From a virus: 24,446 nucleotides of DNA. Shown here one piece after another: positions 1 to 8,279 of the stretch. Position 1 is the stretch's first letter. Each line of letters starts with the position of its first letter. Under the pieces are notes generated by a model. It worked only from the letters and a program-made list of their open reading frames with translations, was not told the origin of the DNA and did not search any database. The stretch is from IMG/VR virus record IMGVR_UViG_3300025120_015039, positions 1-24,446 of that record; one strand, given 5' to 3'. Position numbers and translations under genes: made by a program.

Positions 1-1079
1 TTACCAACCCAATTGTACACAGCAGGAGTTCCACCATTAATATCATAAGTTAAATCTAATGAAGTTAAAGGTTGATTACCATAATTTCTAAATGTAATTG
101 AAATGTCTGTTTCACTAGTACATATAACATCTTCAGCTGTTGAATTAGTTACATTAGCATCATATGCATTTGGGAATATAGGGGTTACACTAGCTTGAAA
201 ACCAGTAATAATTTCACCTGGTCCTTCAGCTATATAAGCTACAACATCTAAATTTGTAGGATCTAAATCAGGAAAATATCCATTAGTTGATTGACCACTA
301 GCTAAATTTATAGGCATTTGCCATGTATGCGTATTTGGTACAAAAGTACCTGCAGTTGTAACATTAAATTCTAGACCATTAGCACCATCCATTAAATGTC
401 TAAACATATGTTGGTGATTGTAAGTTGGATTCCAAGGTCCTGTAATTATTGCATTTGGGTTATATGATAAAGCACCTGTTTGAGGACCTGCTACATTATT
501 TTGTACTACTGCTACGTGTAACACATTTATATTAGTAGTAGTTGAAGTATAATAAGTTTCAGTATTTACTGTTAAAATACCAGTTACCATATCATAACTT
601 GCTTGTGCAGCTACATTTACATAAGATGGTTGTGACATAATATTACTTGCAGCTGTAGCCCAATCACTTCTACTCATTGCTGTTCCTCCAGGATTTTGTG
701 GTGTAATTCCTGAAAGTATTGCTCTATTAACTGAGCCAGCTGGGTAACCAGCTATATTAGCATTTGTAGCTATAGCACCCCCATATAAACAATTAAAGTC
801 AGGATCACTTGGTCCATTTGGGTTTGAATAACCACCTGTATGTATATTAATTAAGAACACATCATTTGGGTTAGCATTATGTAAATTTTGAGCTATTAAA
901 TGTCCATCAGGACAAAATTGACAATAGATACCTGTAAATTCTTCAAGTATCACATTTTTATTTTCTGGGAGTGTACTTACAAAAGTTTGTGCTTGGGTTT
1001 TTAGTGAACAAAAGGTTAGTACTGCTATCCAAAATACAGTTACTATAAAGTAACCTTTTGATTTATTTATATTTTTCAT
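1..1079 (-). CDS. Secreted Omp28-like thioredoxin-fold protein (C-terminus cut by window edge)
   Basis: This frame is open from an ATG at 1079 to the window edge, giving 359 codons with no stop, so the gene is truncated. Residues 1-31 look like a signal peptide: a Lys/Asn-rich start, a hydrophobic stretch (about 11-26) and a 'KTQAQ' end of the kind common in Bacteroidetes. Next comes 'VILEEFTGIYCQFCPDGH' (43-60), with CxxC at C53/C56. This is the hallmark of Omp28-related Bacteroidetes proteins, whose N-terminal part is thioredoxin-like. Near the cut end, 'ITFRNYGNQPLTSLDLTYDING' splits into an Ig-like/CARDB-type beta pattern typical of Bacteroidetes exported proteins. The start overlaps the upstream stop (TAATG), which suggests translational coupling. 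The role in a phage is unknown; thiol-disulfide chemistry in the envelope, or a virion or surface protein, are both possible. Family call is fairly sure, function is not. Confidence 0.72.
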   Translation of the reverse strand, partial: MKNINKSKGYFIVTVFWIAVLTFCSLKTQAQTFVSTLPENKNVILEEFTGIYCQFCPDGHLIAQNLHNANPNDVFLINIHTGGYSNPNGPSDPDFNCLYGGAIATNANIAGYPAGSVNRAILSGITPQNPGGTAMSRSDWATAASNIMSQPSYVNVAAQASYDMVTGILTVNTETYYTSTTTNINVLHVAVVQNNVAGPQTGALSYNPNAIITGPWNPTYNHQHMFRHLMDGANGLEFNVTTAGTFVPNTHTWQMPINLASGQSTNGYFPDLDPTNLDVVAYIAEGPGEIITGFQASVTPIFPNAYDANVTNSTAEDVICTSETDISITFRNYGNQPLTSLDLTYDINGGTPAVYNWVG

Positions 1080-1396
1080 TATTTTATTTTATTTATTAGT
1101 TGTTTTATTTCAGCACATTTTTCATATTCTTCATATTCTTCAAAATAATTACTTATCTTTTTTAATGCTGATGGGTAGTACAAATATGATAGTTTTATTA
1201 TTACAGATAAATTTACTATATTAAATAGTTCTACTGTTGTTTTATCATTTTTAATTGCTTCCTTAATTGCTTTAAAAGCATCTCTCATTATAATATTACG
1301 AAATTCTTCTTTATTAGATAGCTCTTTCAATTCCCTTTTAGTACTATAACTTATTTCTATACTTGTTATTTCATTTCTTTTAGTTTCTTTCTCCAT
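1079..1396 (-). CDS. Hypothetical 105-aa helical protein
   Basis: I do not recognise this small protein. It is rich in Lys, Glu and Ile, predicted by eye to be mostly helical, with no signal peptide, Cys pairs or catalytic motif. The N-terminal part ('ISYSTKRELKELSNKEEF', about 16-33) is mildly reminiscent of small DNA-binding or regulatory proteins, but this is not enough to assign one. It follows the sugar cassette by 34 bp, and its TAA stop overlaps the ATG of the Omp28-like gene, so the two are probably co-translated. The leader is A/T-rich without a Shine-Dalgarno sequence. Confidence 0.6.
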   Translation of the reverse strand: MEKETKRNEITSIEISYSTKRELKELSNKEEFRNIIMRDAFKAIKEAIKNDKTTVELFNIVNLSVIIKLSYLYYPSALKKISNYFEEYEEYEKCAEIKQLINKIK

Positions 1397-1430
1397 AATA
1401 GTATAATTTAGGGGTTGATGGTTATAAATA

Positions 1431-2570
1431 TTATAAATTAATTAAATCATTAACATAATCTTTCATTTGAATTATCTTAATTTTTAAGTTACCTAACTCA
1501 AATTCTCCTTTTTCTCCACTATCTTTTAATATAGCAGATAAATTTTGAATATGTCTATAATCTTCATTATCAAAATTATCACCTATAGTAATTAAAATTT
1601 CATTATTTTTTTCATTGTCATATGGTTTTACTCTTTCATATAGATCCATAGTAGTATTATGTTGTTCGGTTTTAATATAATCCTGGATATTACAATTAGT
1701 GTATATTGTACTACACCATGGTTCTAAAGCACGTAATAGATCTATATTATTTTGGTGTGAAATAATTCCTACATCATATTTAGGATTAATAATTGGAAAT
1801 TGATATTCATCATTTTGAATCCAATCACCCCACTTTCTAATAAAATCCATTCTACACCTACCCATAGTTGATTCATAATCATCATTTACAATACCAACTC
1901 CTTTATTCCATCTATGTCCTCTACAAGTTAAATGATAAACAAATGCATCTCTACTTTGAACCATCTCATAACCAGCTAAAATCCATCTATTAAAAATATC
2001 TGAGTCTTCATAACCATAAGGAGCAAATGTTTGATCATGTCCTCCTATAGCAAAATGGTCTTCTTTGTATAATACCCAAGGTGCAAATATACCCTTTGTA
2101 GTTATATCTTTAAATTCATTAGATTTTTTGGTACAAAATTTTTCAAATTCTTCCCATTTAAGGTCATCATCATCCATCCCAAAATCCATTACTATTTTTT
2201 CTTTACCTTCGGGATGAATAGGAGGTTCAATTCTAGTAGCACATACAACTTTACCTCGCTTTAAATGTTTTAGTGTATTTTCTATATAATTGGGTCCTAT
2301 AATCATGTCAGAATGTATTATGCCTACTATTTCATTAGTAGCTTGTCTCATTCCTTCATCATAAAAGAAAGTATGACCTTTTCTTTCTTTAGAATCTATT
2401 TTAATTACATTATCATCTTTTAAATTACTTAACCACTCAGATGTATTATCTGTAGATCCATCATTAATAATAACCATTTCAACATCTTTATAATATTTTC
2501 TAACTGAGTTATAGGTATTAATTAGATGTTTTTCTGTATTATAACTAGGAATTATTAAACTTATATTCAT
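1431..2570 (-). CDS. Family 2 glycosyltransferase with extra C-terminal domain
   Basis: This is a GT-A fold inverting glycosyltransferase expected to move a sugar from a nucleotide donor. The N-terminus 'ISLIIPSYNTEKHL' (3-16) and 'VIINDGSTDNT' (33-43) are the classic GT2 nucleotide-binding start. 'IIHSDM' around residues 85-89 supplies the metal-binding DxD-like region. 'GYEDSDIFNRW' (186-196) matches the GT2 acceptor/catalytic ED motif. Residues from about 263 ('PKYDVGIISHQNNIDLL') look like a separate C-terminal domain of about 115 aa, making the protein longer than a minimal GT2. It overlaps the next upstream gene by 4 bp (ATGA). The acceptor is unknown; it is the last enzyme of the sugar cassette in transcription order. 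Confidence 0.85.
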   Translation of the reverse strand: MNISLIIPSYNTEKHLINTYNSVRKYYKDVEMVIINDGSTDNTSEWLSNLKDDNVIKIDSKERKGHTFFYDEGMRQATNEIVGIIHSDMIIGPNYIENTLKHLKRGKVVCATRIEPPIHPEGKEKIVMDFGMDDDDLKWEEFEKFCTKKSNEFKDITTKGIFAPWVLYKEDHFAIGGHDQTFAPYGYEDSDIFNRWILAGYEMVQSRDAFVYHLTCRGHRWNKGVGIVNDDYESTMGRCRMDFIRKWGDWIQNDEYQFPIINPKYDVGIISHQNNIDLLRALEPWCSTIYTNCNIQDYIKTEQHNTTMDLYERVKPYDNEKNNEILITIGDNFDNEDYRHIQNLSAILKDSGEKGEFELGNLKIKIIQMKDYVNDLINL

Positions 2571-3547
2571 AGTATTTTATTTATTTTTTCTTTATATTTA
2601 TTTATAGTATAAATTTCTTGGTACTTTATTTTAGACATTTCGCTGCACATACTATAAAAATCTTTATCTTCTTTTAATTGTTTAGCTAATTTACGAGCTT
2701 TTTCTACATCATCCACATCTACAGCTAAATCAGGATGACATATTCTTTGTGTATCTACTTTTTCATTTCCTATACAAGGAATTCCAAAATAAGCACAATT
2801 TAAACTAAAGGTACCTGCCGCTACAGTAGGCATTAAATGTACTGCGTATTTAAACGTCGATAGTGTTTTCATCCAGTCTAACCACAATACTCGTGGAAGA
2901 TGGTTTAAATCCATTATATCACCTTCATTTTCACGTTTAGCATGAGAATCTTGAGTCCACTTCTCAACACCAAATTCATCAGCAACCATATAACTCTGAA
3001 ATCCACCATACCACCTAGCAAAATTGCCACCTATAATTACTTTTTCTTCAGGTTTAGGGATTATACTTTTAAGTGAATCTTCAATAAGAAGAGTAGGCAT
3101 TACATTTATTTCTTTTGTAGGAAATAATCCTTTATAAAATTTACTATCATGTTCATTATGGGCAAAGATACTATCACAATCTGCTAATGAATTATAAAAA
3201 TTAAATTGATCTATTATACTATAGTCATTAAACCACCAACTTGGTCCTTCTTGTATATAATGAACTTTTTTATTATATTCTTTTAAATTTTTAATTATAT
3301 TGGAATTAAGTAAATCAGAAATGGGATTTGAATGGTTTCCTATTTTAATTCCTTCTGCACTTAAACTAAGTTTACCTTTTGGGATAATTATAAATACATG
3401 ATCATAATTTTTAATATTTGAAATATTTCCTCTATGAAAATGATCAGCATTTAAAGCATTCATCCAAGCAAATTCAGTTCTCATATTAGGATGATTTGAG
3501 GATACTTTTCCCTCAAATCTCATCTCTGTTATGAACGCTATTTTCAT
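2567..3547 (-). CDS. Putative GT-B-type glycosyltransferase
   Basis: This cytoplasmic protein of 326 aa starts 'MKIAFITEMRFEG', a Rossmann-like first strand. The second half resembles the donor-binding half of a GT-B enzyme: 'VIIGGNFARWYGG' (170-182), then 'MPTVAAGTFSLNCAYFGIPCIG' split across 239-260, then 'LAVDVDDVEKARKLAKQL'. This order (start of strand, a conserved 'AAGT/N...FGIPCIG' loop, helical tail) is typical of family 4-like or related glycosyltransferases, although the usual EX7E motif is not evident. The gene overlaps both neighbours by 4 bp, which indicates tight translational coupling. Donor and acceptor cannot be told from sequence. Confidence 0.6.
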   Translation of the reverse strand: MKIAFITEMRFEGKVSSNHPNMRTEFAWMNALNADHFHRGNISNIKNYDHVFIIIPKGKLSLSAEGIKIGNHSNPISDLLNSNIIKNLKEYNKKVHYIQEGPSWWFNDYSIIDQFNFYNSLADCDSIFAHNEHDSKFYKGLFPTKEINVMPTLLIEDSLKSIIPKPEEKVIIGGNFARWYGGFQSYMVADEFGVEKWTQDSHAKRENEGDIMDLNHLPRVLWLDWMKTLSTFKYAVHLMPTVAAGTFSLNCAYFGIPCIGNEKVDTQRICHPDLAVDVDDVEKARKLAKQLKEDKDFYSMCSEMSKIKYQEIYTINKYKEKINKIL

Positions 3548-4398
3548 ATTAAATCTTTAATTTCTTCTATAGTAAATTGTTCACATTCATTTGAATATGG
3601 TCCTTCTTCCATTACTTTTTCATGTAAATTTTCTCCGGGTTGGAGGCCTATTTTTTTAATTTTTATAACTTGCCCATTTCCATATTTTTGAACCATAGCT
3701 TCTAATAAATTATCAATTCTCATAGATTTCATAGAAGGACAATAAGGAGATGTATCTATAGCTTCATCTAAACAATCTACTATTAATTGAATTGCTTGCT
3801 CAACATTCCAAAAAAATCTTGTTGCAGAAGGTTCAGTTACAATAACTTCTTTTCCTTGTTCTATAAGATCTTTCCATTTACATAAAACTGATCCTGTAGA
3901 ATATAATACATTACCATAACGAACTATTCTATATTGGCATTTAGGATTTAATGATTGAAACTGCTTAAATAATCTTTCTACAAGAAATTTTGTAGCTCCA
4001 TATACTCCAGCTACTTGTGCAGCTTTATCTGTGGAGGTAGTTAAAATAAAATCTAAATCACATTCTAAAGATACTTCTAATATATTTAAAGAACCTAATG
4101 TATTACTTTTTACATTTTCACGAACAAAAGTCTCTGCTAATCCTACATGCTTAGATGCTGCTAAATGAAATACACCATTAACTCCTTTCATTGCTTGTTT
4201 AACTTCAAATTTATCAGCAATATCACCTGGGTAAATTTCTATATCTGGGTATTTTTCCTTTAATGATATTAATTTACCCTCATCTCTAGCTATAACTCTA
4301 ACTTTAGCTCCTTCTGATATAATTTTATCAACTAATGGAAATCCTAAAAATCCAGATCCCCCAGTTACTAAGTATAATTTATCTTTTTTAATTTTCAT
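3544..4398 (-). CDS. NAD(P)-dependent sugar-nucleotide dehydratase/epimerase, CapD/PseB-like SDR
   Basis: This extended short-chain dehydrogenase has the dinucleotide-binding motif 'TGGSGFLG' (12-19), acidic 'GDIAD' (58-62), 'LAASKHV' (79-85), the catalytic 'STDKA' (122-126) and Y133-x3-K137 in 'YGATK'. 'AASKHV' plus 'STDKA...YGATK' is the pattern of the polysaccharide-biosynthesis SDR branch, including UDP-GlcNAc 4,6-dehydratases (PseB, FlaA1, CapD short form). At 284 aa it is somewhat shorter than PseB. The likely product is a keto-deoxy or epimerised UDP-sugar used by the neighbouring transferases; the exact reaction is inferred. It overlaps the next gene downstream by 4 bp. Confidence 0.8.
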   Translation of the reverse strand: MKIKKDKLYLVTGGSGFLGFPLVDKIISEGAKVRVIARDEGKLISLKEKYPDIEIYPGDIADKFEVKQAMKGVNGVFHLAASKHVGLAETFVRENVKSNTLGSLNILEVSLECDLDFILTTSTDKAAQVAGVYGATKFLVERLFKQFQSLNPKCQYRIVRYGNVLYSTGSVLCKWKDLIEQGKEVIVTEPSATRFFWNVEQAIQLIVDCLDEAIDTSPYCPSMKSMRIDNLLEAMVQKYGNGQVIKIKKIGLQPGENLHEKVMEEGPYSNECEQFTIEEIKDLI

Positions 4399-4414
4399 TT
4401 GTTTATTTTTTTAT

Positions 4415-5161
4415 TTATAATTTTCCTGATTTACTAGCATCTAAATGTTCTAAATATTTTAATCCTGATGGGGGTCCATAATTATAACATCCCCACTTAT
4501 TATGAACTTCTTCAAAACCAAACATATTAATTTCATCTCTATATTTATGAAATAAAGGAAGTTCTATGCTATTATGATCTGAACCAGGGTATGTTAAATG
4601 ATATTTCCACTCATTTAAAAATTTAGATATTTTTATTATATGAGGGTTTGTAGCAAATGAACTTGTTTTTGTTAAATCTAGTTCTTTAATCCTTGGTTCT
4701 TCTTTTACTATATAATCTTGAATTCTTGAAGGTATATCCATTTCAATCATATTTGCCCTTTTTGGGAGTTTTACCAAATTAACAAAATCATACTTTTCCA
4801 TTACTTCTAATACTTTAGGTGTATCTATAGGATGTAATATATCCCAATCATGTTCAATGAATAACATATAGGGAGTAGAACAAGTGTTTATAGCATGCCA
4901 ATAATTAGGACGTAAACCAGAATTTGGTGAATCCACAACCTCTATACCCTGAAATTTATTATCAACTAAGTTTAAAATATTTTTAATATATTGGTTATAG
5001 ATTTCATCTTTTTTCTTACTATCAACATAAAGTACATGTTTACACCCTTTAATCCCTTTAAATTTATCATAAGAACTTTTAAGATTTTTTTCTAATATTT
5101 CAACACTAGGAGCATACTCATGAATATGAGTTGTAGATATTATGGTTAATAAATTCTCCAT
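4415..5161 (-). CDS. Putative GT-A glycosyltransferase
   Basis: The protein (248 aa) starts 'LLTIISTTHIHEYAPSVEIL', like the first strand and helix of a GT-A enzyme. After 'GLRPNYWHAI' (82-91) it carries 'YMLFIEHDWDIL' (98-109), which places a DxD-type metal motif (D105-W-D107) at the end of a hydrophobic strand, as in GT2 enzymes. The remainder ('TYPGSDHNSIELPLFHKY') is not familiar. It shares a TAATG junction (1 bp) with the GT10-like gene upstream, so the two are coupled. The gene sits in a run of sugar enzymes, which supports the call. Substrates are unknown. Confidence 0.6.
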   Translation of the reverse strand: MENLLTIISTTHIHEYAPSVEILEKNLKSSYDKFKGIKGCKHVLYVDSKKKDEIYNQYIKNILNLVDNKFQGIEVVDSPNSGLRPNYWHAINTCSTPYMLFIEHDWDILHPIDTPKVLEVMEKYDFVNLVKLPKRANMIEMDIPSRIQDYIVKEEPRIKELDLTKTSSFATNPHIIKISKFLNEWKYHLTYPGSDHNSIELPLFHKYRDEINMFGFEEVHNKWGCYNYGPPSGLKYLEHLDASKSGKL

Positions 5162-6042
5162 TATATTAATTCTTTAAAATTTATATTATTATACATCCAA
5201 TCATAGGTAGAAATATAATTTTTAGCTAATTCCATATTTTCTTTTATTGCAGGTAATCGTTTTTGATAATCTTCTTCATTACAGTTTTTAACTATATCTT
5301 CTACATCATTTAAACTATCCATTACAATAACTCCATTCATATTAAAGTAATTTTTAATATTAGGTGTCCCCCAGAATATAGGAACTGTTCCCACAGCAAA
5401 ACAATCTATAATAATATCTGTAAAATAATCATTTTCATCTGTATTAATTATTGCAAATGAATATCTATAAGGAGCAATAGCAATAATCTTTCCAAACTTT
5501 TTATCATATTCATCAATAAGATTATTATAACCATTTCCGTAAACATCTAATTTATCCATACCAACTTTTTGAATAACTTCATGTCTTAATCTATGTCCTA
5601 CTGTCCACTTTTTAAAAGATGCTACAATTGATATATTTCTTTCTTTTTCATATAACCCATAATTTTTTAATTGTATTCTTGACCCCCCAACAGGAACATA
5701 TCTATATCTTTCTTCTCCAACAATATCTTTTATATAATCAAAACATGAAAAGAAATAATCAAATTCTTTTTCTCTTTCAATAGCCCATTTATGAATGTGA
5801 GGAGTTCCATGTTGACTTGTATAATCATATATGGCTGGTGACTCCCTTAAGTATGCTATTTTAATACCTTCATAGTTTTTATGATCCATTACCTCTTCAT
5901 TTTCAAATATATGAATATCACCTTTTTCATTATTTAACCATGAATATACTTCTTTTATTTGTGGTATTTCAAAATCAGCTTTTTCTATATCAGTTATTAC
6001 ACCATTGCGTGTATGTAACCATATTCTACTATTTACGTTCAT
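5161..6042 (-). CDS. GT10 (alpha-1,3/4-fucosyltransferase-like) glycosyltransferase
   Basis: The diagnostic block lies in residues 192-225: 'YRYSFAIINTDENDYFTDII' followed by 'DCFAVGTVPIFWG'. Family GT10 fucosyltransferases have the corresponding 'Y-[KR]-[FY]-xxxF-EN-S-xx-DY-xTEK...A...GxVPIxxG' motif, which forms the GDP-sugar site. Upstream, 'YRYVPVGGSRIQ' and 'ISIVASFKKWTVGHRLR' (about 113-153) fit the region that contacts the donor in GT10. The canonical Glu of 'EN.S' is replaced here (IIN-T-D), which is a deviation. At 293 aa it is a compact GT10. A GDP-L-fucose or related GDP-sugar donor is expected. A GDP-mannose 3,5-epimerase homologue in the same cassette makes GDP-L-galactose a candidate donor. 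Confidence 0.72.
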   Translation of the reverse strand: MNVNSRIWLHTRNGVITDIEKADFEIPQIKEVYSWLNNEKGDIHIFENEEVMDHKNYEGIKIAYLRESPAIYDYTSQHGTPHIHKWAIEREKEFDYFFSCFDYIKDIVGEERYRYVPVGGSRIQLKNYGLYEKERNISIVASFKKWTVGHRLRHEVIQKVGMDKLDVYGNGYNNLIDEYDKKFGKIIAIAPYRYSFAIINTDENDYFTDIIIDCFAVGTVPIFWGTPNIKNYFNMNGVIVMDSLNDVEDIVKNCNEEDYQKRLPAIKENMELAKNYISTYDWMYNNINFKELI

Positions 6043-6790
6043 ATTTAGTATAGGGTTTTAAGTTTCTTATATATTGTTCATTGTCTTTTTGCTCCTTAAT
6101 TCTTACAGTTGCTACACTTTCTGAGTTACTTCTATTTAATACTAATAAAGGTTCTAATACTCTATATGATTTTTCTTTTCTGCACATTTCTATAAAAGGC
6201 AATTGAACAGCAACATCAGCAGCACTTCTAAAATAATTTTGGGTATTTGGATCAATTAAATCCTTACGATTTAACTGTTTCCATAAAAATGATTTTGATG
6301 TTCTTAAATGAGTAAAAATAAAAGGGAATTTTCGGTACCCAAAAACATCATTATTAATTTGATCAGGAATATCAAATAACATATGTTCTCCGGTTTCAAA
6401 TTCTGGGTGACGAGTCCAATTTCCGTAAGTCATCCAACAATTATAGTTATTATAAATTGAATTAAGATATTCTAGTACTTGTGTAGATGATAACCAATCA
6501 TCCCCATCATGAAATACTATTATTTCCTCATCATCTGGGTTAGCAAAATCAAATGCCTTTAAACCATTACTTAATTGGGACCCATTTTGAGTTTTATTAC
6601 TTATCAAATGGAATCTATCATCATCCTTTATATTAAATTTAACTATCTCTTCAGTATTATCAGTAGAACAATCATTAACAATAACACATCTAAAGTTACT
6701 ATGAGTTTGTAGTTTAAGCATATTGAGAGCTAAACCCACCCATTTTTCTACATTATACATGGGCATTATTATTAAAAACTTATTCTTCAT
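6029..6790 (-). CDS. Family 2 glycosyltransferase
   Basis: I chose the ATG at 6790, which gives 253 aa beginning 'MKNKFLIIMPMYNVEKWVG'. An in-frame TTG at 6799 would add three residues but is less likely. GT2 signatures are clear: 'IMPMYNVEKW' at the N-terminus, 'VIVNDCSTDNTEEIV' (36-50) for nucleotide binding, and 'IVFHDGDDWLSS' (91-102) with D95-G-D97 as the metal DxD. Later 'FRSAADVAVQLPFIEMC' fits the acceptor-side helix. It overlaps the methyltransferase gene upstream by 11 bp and the GT10 gene downstream by 14 bp. It lacks membrane segments, so it should act on a cytoplasmic substrate. Confidence 0.85.
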   Translation of the reverse strand: MKNKFLIIMPMYNVEKWVGLALNMLKLQTHSNFRCVIVNDCSTDNTEEIVKFNIKDDDRFHLISNKTQNGSQLSNGLKAFDFANPDDEEIIVFHDGDDWLSSTQVLEYLNSIYNNYNCWMTYGNWTRHPEFETGEHMLFDIPDQINNDVFGYRKFPFIFTHLRTSKSFLWKQLNRKDLIDPNTQNYFRSAADVAVQLPFIEMCRKEKSYRVLEPLLVLNRSNSESVATVRIKEQKDNEQYIRNLKPYTKYERK

Positions 6791-7292
6791 TTTTTTCAAA
6801 AAATATTATTCCTGATGAAGGGGTTAATACTGGGAAGTCTATTTTTTTATACAAATTATCTTTTACATAATGTTCATTAGCAAATTTAGGTATGAATTCA
6901 TTATTTGCATCATGAGCTATCATATATTTACTATTATTAATAGCAGATATAAATGAATCTTCTCTATTTGAAGATCCTGCAGGACCATCTATAAAAATTA
7001 AATCATAATCATTCTTAATTTTTAATTCACCTACAACATATGTATGTACTTCATGATTTCGAGATTTTAAAATAGAAGACATAGTATCTGCCCAGTGTTT
7101 ATCATTTTCATAGGAAGTTAAACTACCTCCTGATATATTTTCAACATAATCTAAAAAAAAATTAGTTGATGATTTTCCACAACCTATTTCTAATATGGTC
7201 TTAATATTATATTTTTCAAGAAAGTTATAAATGCATTCTACTTCAGAAGAATGTAACCCACCCCCAACGTAATACTTATCAAAATTATTCAT
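6780..7292 (-). CDS. Class I SAM-dependent methyltransferase-like protein
   Basis: This 170-aa protein carries the SAM-binding glycine motif 'ILEIGCGKSS' (33-42), a following acidic strand 'SLTSYENDKHW' (57-67) and 'YDLIFIDGPAGSS' (96-108). The last is typical of sugar or small-molecule O-methyltransferases (post-II motif with Asp102). 'YMIAHDANNE' fits the next strand. It could methylate a sugar, glycolipid or protein. Its position between a glycosyltransferase and the GDP-mannose epimerase gene favours sugar O-methylation (inference). It overlaps the epimerase gene by 1 bp (TAATG) and the GT2 gene by 11 bp. Confidence 0.7.
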   Translation of the reverse strand: MNNFDKYYVGGGLHSSEVECIYNFLEKYNIKTILEIGCGKSSTNFFLDYVENISGGSLTSYENDKHWADTMSSILKSRNHEVHTYVVGELKIKNDYDLIFIDGPAGSSNREDSFISAINNSKYMIAHDANNEFIPKFANEHYVKDNLYKKIDFPVLTPSSGIIFFEKNEE

Positions 7293-8278
7293 TAAATTTG
7301 TTTATTAATCCATTCATAGGTTTTTTTCATTCCTTCTATTAAAGGTTGAGATACTGACCAGCCTATTTTTTCTTTATATAAATTATTATCAGAGTTTCTT
7401 CCATTTACTCCAATTGGACATTCATGACCATATTTATCTATAAATTCTTTTCCATTAATGTTATATAAATCTAAATCTTTACCTGATACTTCGATAGCCA
7501 TTCTCGCAAACTCATTTATTGATAGCATTTCTTCTGAACCTATATTTACAGGACCTGTAAAATCTGATCTCATTAATTTAATTGTTGCTTCAATACACTC
7601 ATCAATATATAAAAAGGAACGTGTTTGATTACCAGGACCCCAAACCTCTATTGATTCTCCTTCTTTAGCATAAGCAGATTTTCTACAAAGAGCTGCAGGA
7701 GCTTTTTCTCTACCGCCTTCCCAAGTACCTTCAGGTCCAAATATATTATGATATCTTGCTATCCTTACATTAAGTCCTTTATTTTTCATAAATGCTAAAA
7801 ATAATCTTTCACTAAATAATTTTTCCCAACCATATTCAGAATCAGGATCGGCAGGATAAGCTGAAGATTCAGTGCAATTTGGGTTATCAGGATCTAATTG
7901 ATTATGTTCAGGGTACATACATGCTGATGATGAATAAAATACACGTTTAACTTTCTTTTTAATACACTCATAAGCTACATTTAAATTTATAAGAGCTGAA
8001 TTGTGCATAATGTCTGCGTCATTTTCTCCTGTAAATATAAATCCTGCTCCTCCCATATCTGCTGCAAATTGATATAATTCATCAATATTATTTTCTATAA
8101 CTTGTTCTACTAATTTAGGATCTCTTAAGTCTCCAATTACAAATTGATCGGCATGAGTTTCTGAAAATTCAGGATATTTTAAATCAACCCCTATTACATA
8201 GAACCCTTCTTTTTTTAACCTTTTCACCATATGGCTTCCTATAAAACCACCAGCTCCAAGTACTATTGCTTTTTTCAT
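7292..8278 (-). CDS. GDP-mannose 3,5-epimerase-like enzyme (extended SDR)
   Basis: In the plant enzyme, GDP-D-mannose is converted to GDP-L-galactose (and GDP-L-gulose) in the cytosol. The match is visible along nearly the whole 328 aa. Landmarks are the 'GAGGFIGSH' dinucleotide site (8-16), 'FAADMGGAGFI' (71-81), 'SSSACMYPE' (117-124), Y149-x3-K153 in 'EYGWEK', 'RYHNIFGPEGTWEGGREKAP' (175-194), 'GPGNQTRSFLYIDECIEA' and the C-terminal 'GRNSDNNLYKEKIGW'. The catalytic Cys (C120), Tyr/Lys pair and Lys in 'GREKAPAA' (K192), known from plant GME, are all present. 'ADMGGAGFI' and 'GREKAPAA' are much closer to GME than to UDP-glucose epimerases. The activity is inferred from residues; a related GDP-sugar epimerase remains possible. 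Confidence 0.85.
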   Translation of the reverse strand: MKKAIVLGAGGFIGSHMVKRLKKEGFYVIGVDLKYPEFSETHADQFVIGDLRDPKLVEQVIENNIDELYQFAADMGGAGFIFTGENDADIMHNSALINLNVAYECIKKKVKRVFYSSSACMYPEHNQLDPDNPNCTESSAYPADPDSEYGWEKLFSERLFLAFMKNKGLNVRIARYHNIFGPEGTWEGGREKAPAALCRKSAYAKEGESIEVWGPGNQTRSFLYIDECIEATIKLMRSDFTGPVNIGSEEMLSINEFARMAIEVSGKDLDLYNINGKEFIDKYGHECPIGVNGRNSDNNLYKEKIGWSVSQPLIEGMKKTYEWINKQI

Positions 8279-8279
8279 T

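Noticed and set aside
4412-4419. T4-like late promoter TATAAATA (minus strand) before the SDR gene
   Set aside because: It is only 14 bp from the ATG and overlaps the previous stop codon. The octamer is expected often by chance in such AT-rich DNA and also occurs inside genes (for example near 1066-1073 and 2595).
6791-6799. TTG start at 6799 for the GT2 gene
   Set aside because: The ATG at 6790 is three codons later, gives the normal GT2 N-terminus and a smaller overlap with the methyltransferase gene.
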